A stretch of 64,000 bases of DNA from Pseudoxanthomonas kaohsiungensis (GTDB lineage: Bacteria; Pseudomonadota; Gammaproteobacteria; Xanthomonadales; Xanthomonadaceae), in the NCBI RefSeq assembly GCF_010211765.1, contig NZ_PDWO01000004.1, forward strand, positions 124,001-188,000, given 5' to 3'. The stretch's first letter is position 1. Each line of letters begins with the position of its first letter. Shown here in pieces: positions 52,297-61,777 of the stretch. The position numbers and the translations under genes are program-made. The notes below the pieces were generated by a model, which was given only the letters and a program-made list of their open reading frames with translations, was not told the origin of the DNA and ran no database searches.

Positions 52297-53193
52297 ATGA
52301 CCGCGATGCGAGCCGGTGTGTCGTCGCCATCCACGCCGCCTGCGGGCGGCGTGTCCGTGGGCGGACGCAGGCGCCGGGTGATCCCTGGTTTCGGCCTGAG
52401 CCTGGGCTACACGATGGCCTGGCTGGGCCTGATCGTGCTGGTTCCCCTGGTGGGGCTGTTCGTGCATTCGGCGCAGCTGGGGCTGGACGGGCTGTGGCGG
52501 ATATGGACCGAGCCCCGCGTGCTGGCCGCGTTGCGGATCAGCTTCGGCACCTCGCTGGCGGCGGCGGCGTTCAACGCGGTGATGGGCACGCTGGTGGCAT
52601 GGGTGTTCGTGCGCTACCGGTTCCCGGGCCGGCGCCTGTTCGACGCGATGATCGACCTGCCGTTCGCCTTGCCGACCGCGGTGGCCGGCATCGCCCTCAC
52701 CGCGCTCTACGGGCCCAACGGCTGGCTGGGGCGATGGCTGGAGGCGATCGGTATCCAGGTCGCTTACACGCCACTGGGCATCACCGTGGCCCTGGTCTTC
52801 ATCGGCCTGCCGTTCGTCGTCCGCGTAGTGCAGCCGGTGCTGGCCGAGGTCGAGCGCGAGCTGGAGGAGGCCGCGGCCACCCTCGGCGCCGGCCGCTGGC
52901 AGATCGTGCGCCGGGTGGTGCTGCCGGCGCTGTGGCCGGCGGTCCTGGCCGGCTTCGCGCTGGCGTTCGCGCGTGGCGTCGGCGAGTACGGCTCGGTGAT
53001 CTTCATCGCCGGCAACATCCCGCAGGTGTCCGAGATCGCTCCGTTGCTGATCACGATCAAGCTGGAGGAGTTCGACTATGCCGGCGCCACCGCGATCGCC
53101 GCGGCGATGCTGCTGCTGTCGTTCGCGCTTCTGCTGGTGATCAACAGCCTGCAGTCGCGGCTGGCGCGCGGCGAGCGCAGGGGAGGCGGCTGA
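52297..53193 (+). CDS. cysT: Sulfate ABC transporter permease CysT/CysU
   Basis: First permease of the importer. ATG 52297 (a GTG one codon earlier is possible) gives 298 residues with six hydrophobic helices. [20 protein letters not shown] and the EAA loop [20 protein letters not shown] for ATPase contact are clear, and [13 protein letters not shown] is typical of CysT. It is 49 bp after sbp and one base before cysW. Confidence 0.95.
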   Translation: MTAMRAGVSSPSTPPAGGVSVGGRRRRVIPGFGLSLGYTMAWLGLIVLVPLVGLFVHSAQLGLDGLWRIWTEPRVLAALRISFGTSLAAAAFNAVMGTLVAWVFVRYRFPGRRLFDAMIDLPFALPTAVAGIALTALYGPNGWLGRWLEAIGIQVAYTPLGITVALVFIGLPFVVRVVQPVLAEVERELEEAAATLGAGRWQIVRRVVLPALWPAVLAGFALAFARGVGEYGSVIFIAGNIPQVSEIAPLLITIKLEEFDYAGATAIAAAMLLLSFALLLVINSLQSRLARGERRGGG

Positions 53194-53194
53194 C

Positions 53195-54160
53195 ATGGGT
53201 GATACATCGGGTGCGGGCCTTGCCATGGATGCAGGCGGGTCGGTGGCGCAACGCGCGCGCGAACGCAGTCGGTCCCATCCGGCCTCGCCGACCACCGAGC
53301 CTCGCTGGGTGCAGTGGGTGCTGATCGCCGGCGCGCTGCTGTTCCTGCTCTCGTTCCTGCTGCTGCCGCTGGTGCTGGTGTTCGCCGAAGCGCTGCGCGG
53401 GGGCGCGCACGCCTTCGTCCAGGCGGTCACCGAGCCCGATGCACTGGCTGCGATCAAGCTGACCTTGCTGATCACCGCGATCGTGCTGCCGCTGAACCTG
53501 GTGTTCGGCGTGGCCGCGGCGTGGCTGGTCTCCAAGCACGAGTTCCCCGGCAAGCGCTGGCTGGTCACCCTGATCGACCTGCCGTTCGCGGTATCCCCGG
53601 TGGTCGCCGGCCTGGTGTTCGTGCTGATCTTCGGCGCGCAGGGCTGGGCCTGGCCGCTGATCGACGAGGGCTGGCGCTTCACCCTGCCGATGTGGGGCGA
53701 AGTGCACCTGCAGCTGCCGAAGATCATCTTCGGCGTGCCGGGCATCGTCCTGGCGACGATCTTCGTCACCTTCCCGTTCATCGCCCGCGAACTCATGCCG
53801 CTGATGGAGCAGCAGGGCGCCGACGAAGAGCTGGCCGCGCTGAGTCTGGGCGCCAGCGGCTGGCAGACGTTCTGGCGGGTCACCCTGCCCAACATCCGCT
53901 GGGCGCTGCTGTACGGCGTGCTGCTGTGCGGGGCACGGGCGATGGGCGAGTTCGGCGCGGTGTCGGTGGTGTCGGGCCACATCCGCGGACGCACCAATAC
54001 GCTGCCGCTGCACGTGGAGATCCTCTACAACGAGTACGCCTACAGCGCCGCGTTCGCCGCCGCCTCGCTGCTGGCATTGAGCGCACTGGTCACGCTGGTG
54101 CTGAAGACCTGGCTGGAATGGCGCCACGGCGAATCACTGGCCGCCAACCACCGCCACTGA
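53195..54160 (+). CDS. cysW: Sulfate ABC transporter permease CysW
   Basis: Second permease, 321 residues and six helices. Landmarks are [20 protein letters not shown], the EAA loop [20 protein letters not shown], and [15 protein letters not shown]. The N-terminal ~45 residues before the first helix are hydrophilic and longer than in E. coli CysW (291 residues); a later start at ATG 53225 is possible. Starts one base after the cysT stop. Confidence 0.95.
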   Translation: MGDTSGAGLAMDAGGSVAQRARERSRSHPASPTTEPRWVQWVLIAGALLFLLSFLLLPLVLVFAEALRGGAHAFVQAVTEPDALAAIKLTLLITAIVLPLNLVFGVAAAWLVSKHEFPGKRWLVTLIDLPFAVSPVVAGLVFVLIFGAQGWAWPLIDEGWRFTLPMWGEVHLQLPKIIFGVPGIVLATIFVTFPFIARELMPLMEQQGADEELAALSLGASGWQTFWRVTLPNIRWALLYGVLLCGARAMGEFGAVSVVSGHIRGRTNTLPLHVEILYNEYAYSAAFAAASLLALSALVTLVLKTWLEWRHGESLAANHRH

Positions 54161-54169
54161 GGAACGGAG

Positions 54170-55207
54170 ATGGGCATCAGGATCGAACACCTCGACAAGA
54201 AGTTCGGCGCGTTCGCCGCACTGGACGACATCAGCCTGGATATCCGCGAGGGCGAGCTGCTGGCGTTGCTCGGTCCGTCCGGCTCGGGCAAGACCACGCT
54301 GCTGCGGGTCATTGCCGGGCTCGAACACGCCGACGGCGGGCGGGTACTGTTCGGCGGCGAGGATGCCACCCAGCTGAGCGTGCAGGACCGCCGGGTCGGC
54401 TTCGTGTTCCAGCATTACGCACTGTTCCGCCACCTCAGCGTCGCCGACAACATCGCCTTCGGCCTGAAGGTGCGTCGAGGCCGTGATCGCTGGCCGGCCG
54501 CGAAGATCGCCGGCCGCGTCGAGGAACTGCTGTCGCTGGTGCAGCTGCAGGGCCTGGGTGGGCGCTATCCGGCACAACTGTCCGGCGGCCAGCGCCAGCG
54601 CGTGGCGCTGGCGCGTGCACTGGCCATCGAGCCGCGCGTGCTGTTGCTGGACGAGCCGTTCGGCGCGCTGGACGCGCAGGTGCGCCGCGACCTGCGTGGC
54701 TGGTTGCGCCAGCTGCACGAGCAGACCGGCCTGACCACCGTGTTCGTCACCCACGACCAGGAGGAGGCACTGGAACTGGCCGACCGGGTCGCCATCCTCA
54801 ACGGCGGGCGCATCGAACAGCTGGCCACCCCGGCCGATGCCTACGACCTGCCGGCCACGCCGTTCGTGTATTCGTTCGTCGGCGCGGTCAACCGCCTGCG
54901 CGGTCGCCGCAGCGGTGACCGGATCGAAGTGGCGGGCCTTGCGTTGCCGGCCGCCGCAGGTTCATCCGGCGACGGCGAGCTGGACCTCTACGTGCGGCCG
55001 GAAGACCTGCGCGTCGGCGAGGGCGGCTGGGAAGCGACCGTGGTGGGCAGCCAGCGCAGCGGCCCGCGGGTACGGTTGCGCGCGCAACTGCATGGCGTGG
55101 ACGAACAAGTGGAGCTGGAGCTGCCGGTGGACGCGGCCGCCGCGCATCCGCCGGGCAGCCGGATTGGCTTGCTGCCGGCGCGGTACGGCGCGTTTCCAGC
55201 CGCGTGA
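54170..55207 (+). CDS. cysA: Sulfate ABC transporter ATP-binding protein CysA
   Basis: ATPase of the importer, 345 residues. Walker A is [13 protein letters not shown] near residue 34, the Q-loop [12 protein letters not shown], the signature [15 protein letters not shown], and Walker [14 protein letters not shown]; the switch His is in [11 protein letters not shown]. The C-terminal ~110 residues form the TOBE-type regulatory part with [14 protein letters not shown]. Last gene of the operon. Confidence 0.96.
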   Translation: MGIRIEHLDKKFGAFAALDDISLDIREGELLALLGPSGSGKTTLLRVIAGLEHADGGRVLFGGEDATQLSVQDRRVGFVFQHYALFRHLSVADNIAFGLKVRRGRDRWPAAKIAGRVEELLSLVQLQGLGGRYPAQLSGGQRQRVALARALAIEPRVLLLDEPFGALDAQVRRDLRGWLRQLHEQTGLTTVFVTHDQEEALELADRVAILNGGRIEQLATPADAYDLPATPFVYSFVGAVNRLRGRRSGDRIEVAGLALPAAAGSSGDGELDLYVRPEDLRVGEGGWEATVVGSQRSGPRVRLRAQLHGVDEQVELELPVDAAAAHPPGSRIGLLPARYGAFPAA

Positions 55208-55393
55208 ACTGGCGTTTCGCTGTCCTGTGATGTCCATTCCGGACAGGGCAGGACGCATGCGTTCCGGGACTTGATGTCGGTAATGTTGCATCGCAGTATC
55301 GGGTCGGTTAATTATTTGTGAAGCCGTGCGCACGTTCGCGAAACGCACACGGTCCCGCCCGCCGCAGCAGCCCCCACCGACAGGAGATCCAGG

Positions 55394-56095
55394 ATGAAGC
55401 CGTCCAAGCTCGCCGCTTCGCTCGCCGTTGTGCTGTCCGCCGTACCGTTCGCTTCGTTCGCACAGGAAGCCGAGGAAGCCTCCTCGCCGTTCACCTGGTC
55501 CGTTTCCGCGGTCTCCGATTACGTCTGGCGCGGCGTCTCGCAGACCGACGAAGATCCCACTGCCCAGGCCGGCCTGACCTATTCGCACGACTCCGGGTTC
55601 TATGCCGGTGTCTGGGGTTCGGGCGTGGACTTCGGCCCGGGCGACCCGAGCGTCGAGGTCGACGGCTTCGTCGGCTACAACACCGACTTCAGCGATTCGG
55701 TCAATTTCGACGTGATGATCAACCGCTACATGTACCCCGATGCCGGCGGCCTGAACTTCAACGAGCTGATCACCAAGTTCACCTTCATCGACACCTATAG
55801 CCTGCTGGTCGCCTACAGCGACGACTTCGGCGGCACCGACGAGGACGCGTGGTACTTCAACGCCGGTGGCAGCTGGGAGTTGCCGCACGAGTTCGGCCTC
55901 AGCGCGGGCGTCGGCTACAACATGACCGATGACGCGCTGGGCGACGACTACCTCGACTGGAACATCGGCGTCAGCCGCAGCTGGGGCCTGTTCACCGCTG
56001 GCCTGTCGTACGTGGGCACCGATGGCAGCGGGACCGACCTGTTCGGCGACCTTGCCGACGACCGCGTCGTGCTGACCCTTACGGTAGGCAACTGA
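55394..56095 (+). CDS. TorF family putative porin
   Basis: 233 residues. Signal peptide to about residue 24 (AVVLSAVPFASFAQEA). The rest is beta-barrel-like, beginning FTWSVSAVSDYVWRGVSQTD, the hallmark of the proteobacterial TorF/Gcw_chp family, with many aromatic and acidic residues and a C-terminal strand ending VVLTLTVGN. Substrate not known. It lies 186 bp after cysA with its own ribosome-binding sequence (GACAGGAGAT), so it may be separately transcribed. Confidence 0.85.
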   Translation: MKPSKLAASLAVVLSAVPFASFAQEAEEASSPFTWSVSAVSDYVWRGVSQTDEDPTAQAGLTYSHDSGFYAGVWGSGVDFGPGDPSVEVDGFVGYNTDFSDSVNFDVMINRYMYPDAGGLNFNELITKFTFIDTYSLLVAYSDDFGGTDEDAWYFNAGGSWELPHEFGLSAGVGYNMTDDALGDDYLDWNIGVSRSWGLFTAGLSYVGTDGSGTDLFGDLADDRVVLTLTVGN

Positions 56096-56125
56096 GCGAT
56101 TGCCGGAGCAGTAGTCCGGATGAAG

Positions 56126-56154
56126 AAAAAGGCGCCGGAGGGCGCCTTTTTCTT
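56126..56154. terminator. Bidirectional terminator between the TorF gene and tdh
   Basis: AAAAAGGCGCC-GGAG-GGCGCCTTTTT (56126-56151) carries A-runs on the left and T-runs on the right, so it can stop transcription from both sides. It lies 30 bp after the TorF gene and 23 bp after the convergent tdh. Confidence 0.88.
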
Positions 56155-56176
56155 TGCCTGCAGCGCAGGGGGCAGG

Positions 56177-57199
56177 TCAGTTCCAGCTCAGCACGACCTT
56201 GCCGGCCTTGCCCTGTTCCATCAGGTCGAAGCCCTGCTGGAATTCGTCGATCGACAGCTGGTGCGTGAGTACCTTGCCCAGCGGGAAGCCGGACAGCACC
56301 AGCTGGGTCATCTTGTACCAGGTCTCGTACATCTTGCGGCCGTAGATGCCCTGCACCGTCAGGCCCTTGAAGATGATCTTGTCCCAGTCGCAGCCGGCGC
56401 CCTTGGGCATGATCCCGAGCATGGCGATCTTGCCGCCGTGGTACATGCAGTCGAGCATGTCGTTGAACGCGCGCGGGTTGCCGCTCATCTCCAGGCCGAC
56501 GTCGAAGCCTTCCATGTGCAGGTCGTTCATCACGTCCTTGAGCGACTGGTTGGCGACATTGACCACGCGGGTGGCGCCCATGTCGGCGGCCAGCTTCAGG
56601 CGGAAGTCGTTGACGTCGGTGACGACCACGTTGCGCGCGCCGATGTGCTTGCAGATGCCCGCGGCGATGATCCCGATCGGGCCGGCGCCGGTGATCAGCA
56701 CGTCCTCGCCGACCACGTCGAACTCCAGCGCGCAGTGCGCGGCGTTGCCGTAGGGATCGAAGAACGCGGCCAGCTCCGACGGGATCGGGTCGGGGATCGG
56801 CCACAGGTTGGAGGCCGGCATCACGATGTATTCGGCGAACGCGCCATCGCGGTTCACACCAATACCCACGGTCTTCGGGCACAGGTGCGGGCGGCCGCCG
56901 CGGCAGTTGCGGCAGTGGCCGCAGACGATGTGGCCCTCGGCCGACACGCGCTGGCCGACCTTGTAGCCGGACACGCCCGGGCCCAGCTCGGCGACGCGGC
57001 CGACGAACTCGTGGCCGATCACCAGGCCCGGCTTGATCGTGCGCTGGCTCCACTCGTCCCACAGGTAGATGTGCAGGTCGGTGCCGCAGATGGCGGTCTT
57101 CTCGACCTTGATCAGGACCTCGTTCGGGCCGGGTGCCGGCACCGGTACCTCTTCGAGCCAGATGCCCTTGGCGGCTTGGCGCTTGACCAGCGCCTTCAT
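56177..57199 (-). CDS. tdh: L-threonine 3-dehydrogenase
   Basis: Oxidises threonine to 2-amino-3-ketobutyrate, feeding Kbl. Start at 57199 ([20 protein letters not shown]) gives 340 residues, the family length; an in-frame ATG at 57211 adds MART and has a slightly better GAGG spacing. Landmarks are the catalytic zinc Cys in [12 protein letters not shown] and GHEFVGRV, the structural-zinc [15 protein letters not shown], and [18 protein letters not shown] for NAD. Confidence 0.96.
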   Translation of the reverse strand: MKALVKRQAAKGIWLEEVPVPAPGPNEVLIKVEKTAICGTDLHIYLWDEWSQRTIKPGLVIGHEFVGRVAELGPGVSGYKVGQRVSAEGHIVCGHCRNCRGGRPHLCPKTVGIGVNRDGAFAEYIVMPASNLWPIPDPIPSELAAFFDPYGNAAHCALEFDVVGEDVLITGAGPIGIIAAGICKHIGARNVVVTDVNDFRLKLAADMGATRVVNVANQSLKDVMNDLHMEGFDVGLEMSGNPRAFNDMLDCMYHGGKIAMLGIMPKGAGCDWDKIIFKGLTVQGIYGRKMYETWYKMTQLVLSGFPLGKVLTHQLSIDEFQQGFDLMEQGKAGKVVLSWN

Positions 57200-57241
57200 G
57201 GTACGGGCCATCGTCGGGAACCTCGGCAGGGAAAGAGCGAC

Positions 57242-57247
57242 ATTATA
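57242..57247 (-). promoter_or_regulatory. -10 element candidate for tdh
   Basis: On the minus strand this is a perfect TATAAT, about 30-40 bp before the tdh start. No good -35 was found at 16-18 bp. The upstream side is occupied by the GGGGTCAG repeat element. Confidence 0.38.
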
Positions 57248-57271
57248 GGTTGCGGGGGAAACCACCGGACG

Positions 57272-57345
57272 GGGGTCAGCGTGCCTTTTCCCGCTACATG
57301 GGGTCAGCACCTCCACTCAGACGGGGGGAAAGACACGCTGACCCC
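57272..57345. repeat. GGGGTCAGCGTG inverted-repeat element (REP-like)
   Basis: GGGGTCAGCGTG at 57272-57283, followed by CCTTTTCCCGC, is matched in inverse orientation by CACGCTGACCCC at 57334-57345 with a matching pyrimidine/purine flank. The arms are about 22 bp with a few mismatches. A third partial copy, GGGGTCAGCAC, lies in the loop at 57300-57310. The sequence style resembles repeats mobilised by REP-associated tyrosine transposases in Xanthomonadaceae. It occupies the divergent tdh/S46-peptidase spacer. Confidence 0.65.
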
Positions 57346-57429
57346 ATCCCGCCCCCTGCCGAAGGTCATGGGCCGGCGCCGCGGGCGCCACCGCTAGAAT
57401 CGGGAATCCTTTCAACTGGAACCGTCCCG

Positions 57430-59595
57430 ATGCGCCTACGCCTGCTTACCGCTTCCGTCCTGGCCGCGCTGGCCGCCGCCCCTGCCGTCCAGGCGGGCGA
57501 GGGCATGTGGGTCCCGCAGCAGCTGCCGGAGATCGCCAGGCCGCTGAAGGAGGCCGGGCTGAAGCTGTCGCCGCAGCAGCTGGCCGACCTGACCGGCGAT
57601 CCCATGGGCGCGGTGGTGGCGCTGGGCGGCTGCACCGCCAGCTTCGTTTCCCCCGAGGGCCTGGTGGTGACCAACCACCACTGCGCCTATGGCGCGATCC
57701 AGCTGAATTCGACCCCCGAGAACAACCTGATCCGCAACGGCTTCAACGCCCCGACCCCCGCCGACGAAGTCAGCGCCGGGCCGAATGCGCGCGTGTTCGT
57801 GCTCGACGAGATCACCGACGTCACCCGCGAGGCGCAGGCGGCGATCGCGGCGGCGGGCGACGACGCGCTGGGCCGGACGAAGGCACTGGAAGCCTTCGAG
57901 AAGAAGCTCATCGCCGGCTGCGAAGCCGACGCCGGTTTCCGCTGCCGGCTGTACAGCTTCTCCGGCGGCAACGCCTACCGCCTGTTCAAGAACCTGGAGA
58001 TCCGCGACGTCCGCCTGGCCTATGCGCCCCCGGGCAGCGTGGGCAAGTTCGGCGGCGACATCGACAACTGGATGTGGCCGCGCCACACCGGCGATTTCGC
58101 CTTCTACCGCGCCTACGTCGGCAAGGACGGCAAGCCGGCCGCGTACTCGCCCGACAACGTCCCGTTCAAGCCCAAGCGCTGGCTGAAGATCGCCGACAAG
58201 CCGCTGGGCGAGGGCGACTTCGTCATGGTCGCCGGCTACCCGGGTTCGACCAACCGCTACGCGCTGGCGGCCGAGTTCGACAACACCGCGCAATGGACCT
58301 ACCCGACCGTCGCCCGCCACTACAAGAACCAGATCGCCCTGGTCGAGGCGGCCGGCAAGAAGGATCCGGAGGTCCAGGTCCGCTACGCCAACACCATGGC
58401 CAGCTGGAACAACACCAGCAAGAACTACGAGGGCCAGCTGGAAGGCTTCAAGCGCATCGACGCGGCCGGGCAGAAGCGCGCCGAGGAAGCGGCGGTGCTG
58501 GCGTGGCTGAAGGGGCAGGGGGCCAAGGGCTCCGCGGCGCTCGACGCGCACGCACAGCTGATCGCGCTGCTGGAGCAGGCCAAGGCCACGCGCGAACGCG
58601 ACCTGACCCTGGCCATGTTCAACAACACCGCCATGCTCGGCGCCGCCACCCAGCTGTACCGGCTGTCGATCGAGCGGCAGAAGCCCGATGCCGAACGCGA
58701 ATCGGGCTACCAGGATCGCGACCTGACCGCGATCGAGGGTGGGCTCAAGCAGCTCGAGCGCCGCTACGTGCCGGCGATGGACCGCCAGCTGCAGGAGTAC
58801 TGGCTCAACGAGTACCTCAAGCTGCCTGCCGGCCAGCGCGTGGCCGCGGTGGACCAGTGGCTGGGCGGCAACGACGCCGCGGCGGTCAAGCGCGCGCTCG
58901 ATCGCCTGGCCGGCACCAAGCTGGGCAGCACCGGGGAGCGCCTGAAGTGGTTCGGCGCCGACCGCGCCGCGTTCGAGGCCAGCACCGATCCGGCGATCCA
59001 GTACGCGGTGGCGGTCATGCCGACGCTGCTCAAGCTCGAGCAGGAGCGCAAGACCCGCGCCGGCGAGAACCTGGCCGCGCGTCCGGTCTACCTGCAGGCG
59101 CTGGCCGACTACAAGAAGAGCCAGGGCGAATTCGTGTATCCGGACGCCAACCTGTCGCTGCGGATCACCTTCGGCAACGTGAAGGGCTACGTGCCGCGCG
59201 ACGGCGTCAAGTACACGCCGTTCACCACCCTGGAAGGCGTGGTCGCCAAGGAGACCGGGGCCGATCCGTTCGACTCGCCCAAGGCGCTGCTCGACGCGGT
59301 GGCCGCCGGGCGCCATGGCGGGCTCGCCGACGAGCGCCTGGGCTCGGTGCCGGTGAACTTCCTTTCCGACCTGGACATCACCGGCGGCAACTCCGGTTCG
59401 CCGGTGCTCGACGCGCACGGGCGCCTGGTCGGCCTGGCGTTCGATGGCAACTGGGAGTCGGTGGCGTCGAACTGGGTGTTCGACCCGACGATGACGCGCA
59501 TGATCTCGGTCGACCAGCGCTACATGCGCTGGATCATGCAGGAGGTCTTCCCGGCGCCGCAGCTGCTTGAGGAAATGGACGTCGCGCCGCGCTGA
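57430..59595 (+). CDS. S46 family dipeptidyl peptidase (DPP7/DPP11-like)
   Basis: Exported serine peptidase removing dipeptides from N termini. ATG 57430 gives 721 residues with a signal peptide ending near residue 21 (LAAAPAVQA). The mature part starts GEGMWVPQQLPEIA, typical of S46. The chymotrypsin-like triad is His in TNHHCAYGAI (~84), Asp in GGDIDNWMWPRHTGDF (~220), and Ser in DITGGNSGSPVLDA (~655). Specificity for acidic or hydrophobic P1 cannot be fixed from reading alone. The upstream in-frame piece to 57250 lies in the repeat region and is rejected. Confidence 0.93.
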   Translation: MRLRLLTASVLAALAAAPAVQAGEGMWVPQQLPEIARPLKEAGLKLSPQQLADLTGDPMGAVVALGGCTASFVSPEGLVVTNHHCAYGAIQLNSTPENNLIRNGFNAPTPADEVSAGPNARVFVLDEITDVTREAQAAIAAAGDDALGRTKALEAFEKKLIAGCEADAGFRCRLYSFSGGNAYRLFKNLEIRDVRLAYAPPGSVGKFGGDIDNWMWPRHTGDFAFYRAYVGKDGKPAAYSPDNVPFKPKRWLKIADKPLGEGDFVMVAGYPGSTNRYALAAEFDNTAQWTYPTVARHYKNQIALVEAAGKKDPEVQVRYANTMASWNNTSKNYEGQLEGFKRIDAAGQKRAEEAAVLAWLKGQGAKGSAALDAHAQLIALLEQAKATRERDLTLAMFNNTAMLGAATQLYRLSIERQKPDAERESGYQDRDLTAIEGGLKQLERRYVPAMDRQLQEYWLNEYLKLPAGQRVAAVDQWLGGNDAAAVKRALDRLAGTKLGSTGERLKWFGADRAAFEASTDPAIQYAVAVMPTLLKLEQERKTRAGENLAARPVYLQALADYKKSQGEFVYPDANLSLRITFGNVKGYVPRDGVKYTPFTTLEGVVAKETGADPFDSPKALLDAVAAGRHGGLADERLGSVPVNFLSDLDITGGNSGSPVLDAHGRLVGLAFDGNWESVASNWVFDPTMTRMISVDQRYMRWIMQEVFPAPQLLEEMDVAPR

Positions 59596-59762
59596 TCGCG
59601 CCGCGGCATCCATGGGAGGGCGCCGGCCGTTGCCGGCGCCTTTTCCGTTATCGGGAACGGACGCGCGGATGCATGTGCGATGGCGGTCCGGCCGGCCGCC
59701 GGCGGGTTATCATTCGCACCCCCGCGCCGCCCGGCGCGGGAGACCGCCACACCGGGGACCCC

Positions 59763-60407
59763 ATGCGAATCCTGCTTGCCCGTCACGGAGAGACGCCGTG
59801 GAACGCCGAAGGCCGCTACCAGGGCCAGATCGACATTCCGCTTTCGCCGGTGGGCGAGGCGCAGGCGCGCGCCCTGGGCGAGCGCCTGCGCGAGGTTCCG
59901 ATCACCCGTGCGGTGGCCTCGCCGCTGTCGCGGGCGCGGCGCACCGCCGAGCTGGCGCTGGGCGAGCAGCGCGCATCCATGCTGCAGCTGGAGCCGGAGG
60001 TGCAGGAAATCGCCCACGGCGAGTGGGAAGGCCTGCTGGCCAGCGAGATCGGCGAGAAGGATCCGGCGCGCCTGCGCGCCTGGCGCGAGGAGCCGGATAC
60101 CGTGCTGATGCCCGGCGGCGAATCGCTGCGCCAGGTGCTGGACCGTTCCTGGCGCGGCCTGGCCCGCGCCACCGAGGGCCTGGCCGACGACGACACCCTG
60201 CTGGTGGTCGCGCACGACGCGGTCAACCGGGTGGTGCTGTGCCGGATCCTGGGCCTGCCGATCGGCAAGCTGTGGACCTTCCGCCAGGCCCCGACCACGC
60301 TCAACCTGCTCGAAGGCCCCGACCTGGAGAGCCTGGAAGTGGTGCGCCTGAACGACTGCGCGCACCACACCCCGTTCTTCGGCGAGGCCAAGCACCGGGC
60401 GCTGTGA
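59763..60407 (+). CDS. Histidine phosphatase family protein (phosphoglycerate-mutase-like)
   Basis: 214 residues from ATG 59763. The phospho-acceptor motif is LLARHGETPWNAEGRYQGQI at the very N terminus, the second Arg is in SPLSRARRTAE, and the second His is in LVVAHDAVNRVVL. This layout fits broad-specificity phosphatases such as GpmB/CobC relatives rather than glycolytic mutase. It is 24 bp before folC. The substrate is not known. Confidence 0.88.
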   Translation: MRILLARHGETPWNAEGRYQGQIDIPLSPVGEAQARALGERLREVPITRAVASPLSRARRTAELALGEQRASMLQLEPEVQEIAHGEWEGLLASEIGEKDPARLRAWREEPDTVLMPGGESLRQVLDRSWRGLARATEGLADDDTLLVVAHDAVNRVVLCRILGLPIGKLWTFRQAPTTLNLLEGPDLESLEVVRLNDCAHHTPFFGEAKHRAL

Positions 60408-60431
60408 GCGCAGGCACGCGGAACCCCGGCC

Positions 60432-61715
60432 ATGGTTGACGCGCCGACGACCGCAGCGGGCCTGGACGCCTGGCTCGCCTACATCGAATCACGGCATCCG
60501 CGCTCCATCGAGCTGGGGCTGGAGCGCGTGCGGGAAGTCGCGACGCGCATGGCGCTCGGCCGTCCCGCCGCGCAGGTGGTCACCGTCGCCGGCACCAACG
60601 GCAAGGGCTCGACGGTCGCCTTCGTCGAGGCCATCGCCCGCGCCGGCGGCTGGAAGGTCGGCGCCTACACCTCGCCGCACCTGTTGCGCTACAACGAGCG
60701 CGTGCGGATCGATGGTGAAGAAGCATCCGACCAGTCGCTGGTCGCGGGCTTCGCCGCGGTCGAGGCGTCGCGCGGCGACACCCCGCTGACCTACTTCGAG
60801 TACGGCACGCTGGCGGCGCTGTGGCTGTTCGGCCGCTCCGCGCTGGACCTGGCGGTGCTGGAGGTCGGCCTGGGCGGACGCCTGGACGCGGTCAACATCG
60901 TCGATGCGGACGTGGCCGTGGTCACCACCGTCGACATCGACCACACCGACTGGCTCGGCAGCGACCGCGAGGCGATCGGTCGGGAAAAGGCCGGCATCGC
61001 CCGCGCCTGGAAGCCGCTGGTGCTGGGCGAGGTCGATCCGCCGTCCAGCGTGCTGCGCCATGCCTACGCGATCGGCGCCAACGCGATCCGGCTGGGAAGC
61101 GACTTCTTCCACGAGCCGGTCGACGCCGCGCACTGGCGCTGGCGCGAAGTCGGTGCCGAACTGGTTCTTCCCCATCCGCGCCTGGACGCACCGGCACAAC
61201 GGGCCAACGCCGCCACCGCGATCGCCGCGCTGCGCGCGTTGCCACGCGCGCTGCCGGCGCATGCCTGGGCCGAGGGCGTGGCCGGCGCGCGCCTGGCCGG
61301 GCGCCTGCAACGCTTCGAACGCGATGGCGTCGAGGTGGTGGTCGATGTCGCCCACAACGCACAGGCCGCGCGCGGCCTGGCGGCCTGGCTGCTGGCACAG
61401 CCAGGTGCGCGCACGACGCGGGCGGTGTTCGCGGCACTGGCCGACAAGGACGCGGCGGCGATGGTGGACGCGCTCGCCGGCTCCGTGGCGGGCTGGCACC
61501 TGGCCGGCCTGGACGGCATGGCGCGCGGCCAGGACGTGGAGGCGTTCGCGGCGCGGCTGACGTCGACCGCCGCGGCCACGGCCAGCCGCGATGCACGGGT
61601 GGCCGATGCCCTGGCGCGTGCGCTGGCCGCCGCGGCGCCGGGCGACCGGGTGCTGGTGTTCGGTTCGTTCCATACCGCGGCCGCCGCGCTGGCGGCACTG
61701 CATTCAGCGGCCTGA
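60432..61715 (+). CDS. folC: Bifunctional folylpolyglutamate/dihydrofolate synthase
   Basis: Adds glutamate to folates and makes dihydrofolate from dihydropteroate. 427 residues. The Mur-ligase-type ATP loop is VTVAGTNGKGSTVAFVEAIA, followed by YTSPHLLRYNERVRIDG, and LEVGLGGRLDAVN with the metal-binding Glu. DVAHNAQAARGLA is the C-terminal family block. It starts the folC-SPOR-cvpA-purF group common in gammaproteobacteria. Confidence 0.95.
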   Translation: MVDAPTTAAGLDAWLAYIESRHPRSIELGLERVREVATRMALGRPAAQVVTVAGTNGKGSTVAFVEAIARAGGWKVGAYTSPHLLRYNERVRIDGEEASDQSLVAGFAAVEASRGDTPLTYFEYGTLAALWLFGRSALDLAVLEVGLGGRLDAVNIVDADVAVVTTVDIDHTDWLGSDREAIGREKAGIARAWKPLVLGEVDPPSSVLRHAYAIGANAIRLGSDFFHEPVDAAHWRWREVGAELVLPHPRLDAPAQRANAATAIAALRALPRALPAHAWAEGVAGARLAGRLQRFERDGVEVVVDVAHNAQAARGLAAWLLAQPGARTTRAVFAALADKDAAAMVDALAGSVAGWHLAGLDGMARGQDVEAFAARLTSTAAATASRDARVADALARALAAAAPGDRVLVFGSFHTAAAALAALHSAA

Positions 61716-61739
61716 CGGCGCGACCCCGAGCCGGCGGCC

Positions 61740-61745
61740 TATAAT
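61740..61745 (+). promoter_or_regulatory. -10 element candidate before the SPOR protein gene
   Basis: A perfect TATAAT in the 62-bp folC-SPOR spacer, 33 bp before the GTG start. No -35 match at proper distance. It could give the SPOR-cvpA-purF group its own promoter beside read-through from folC. Confidence 0.35.
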
Positions 61746-61777
61746 CCCCGCACTCCCGACGCTTCCCCCGAGTCCGA

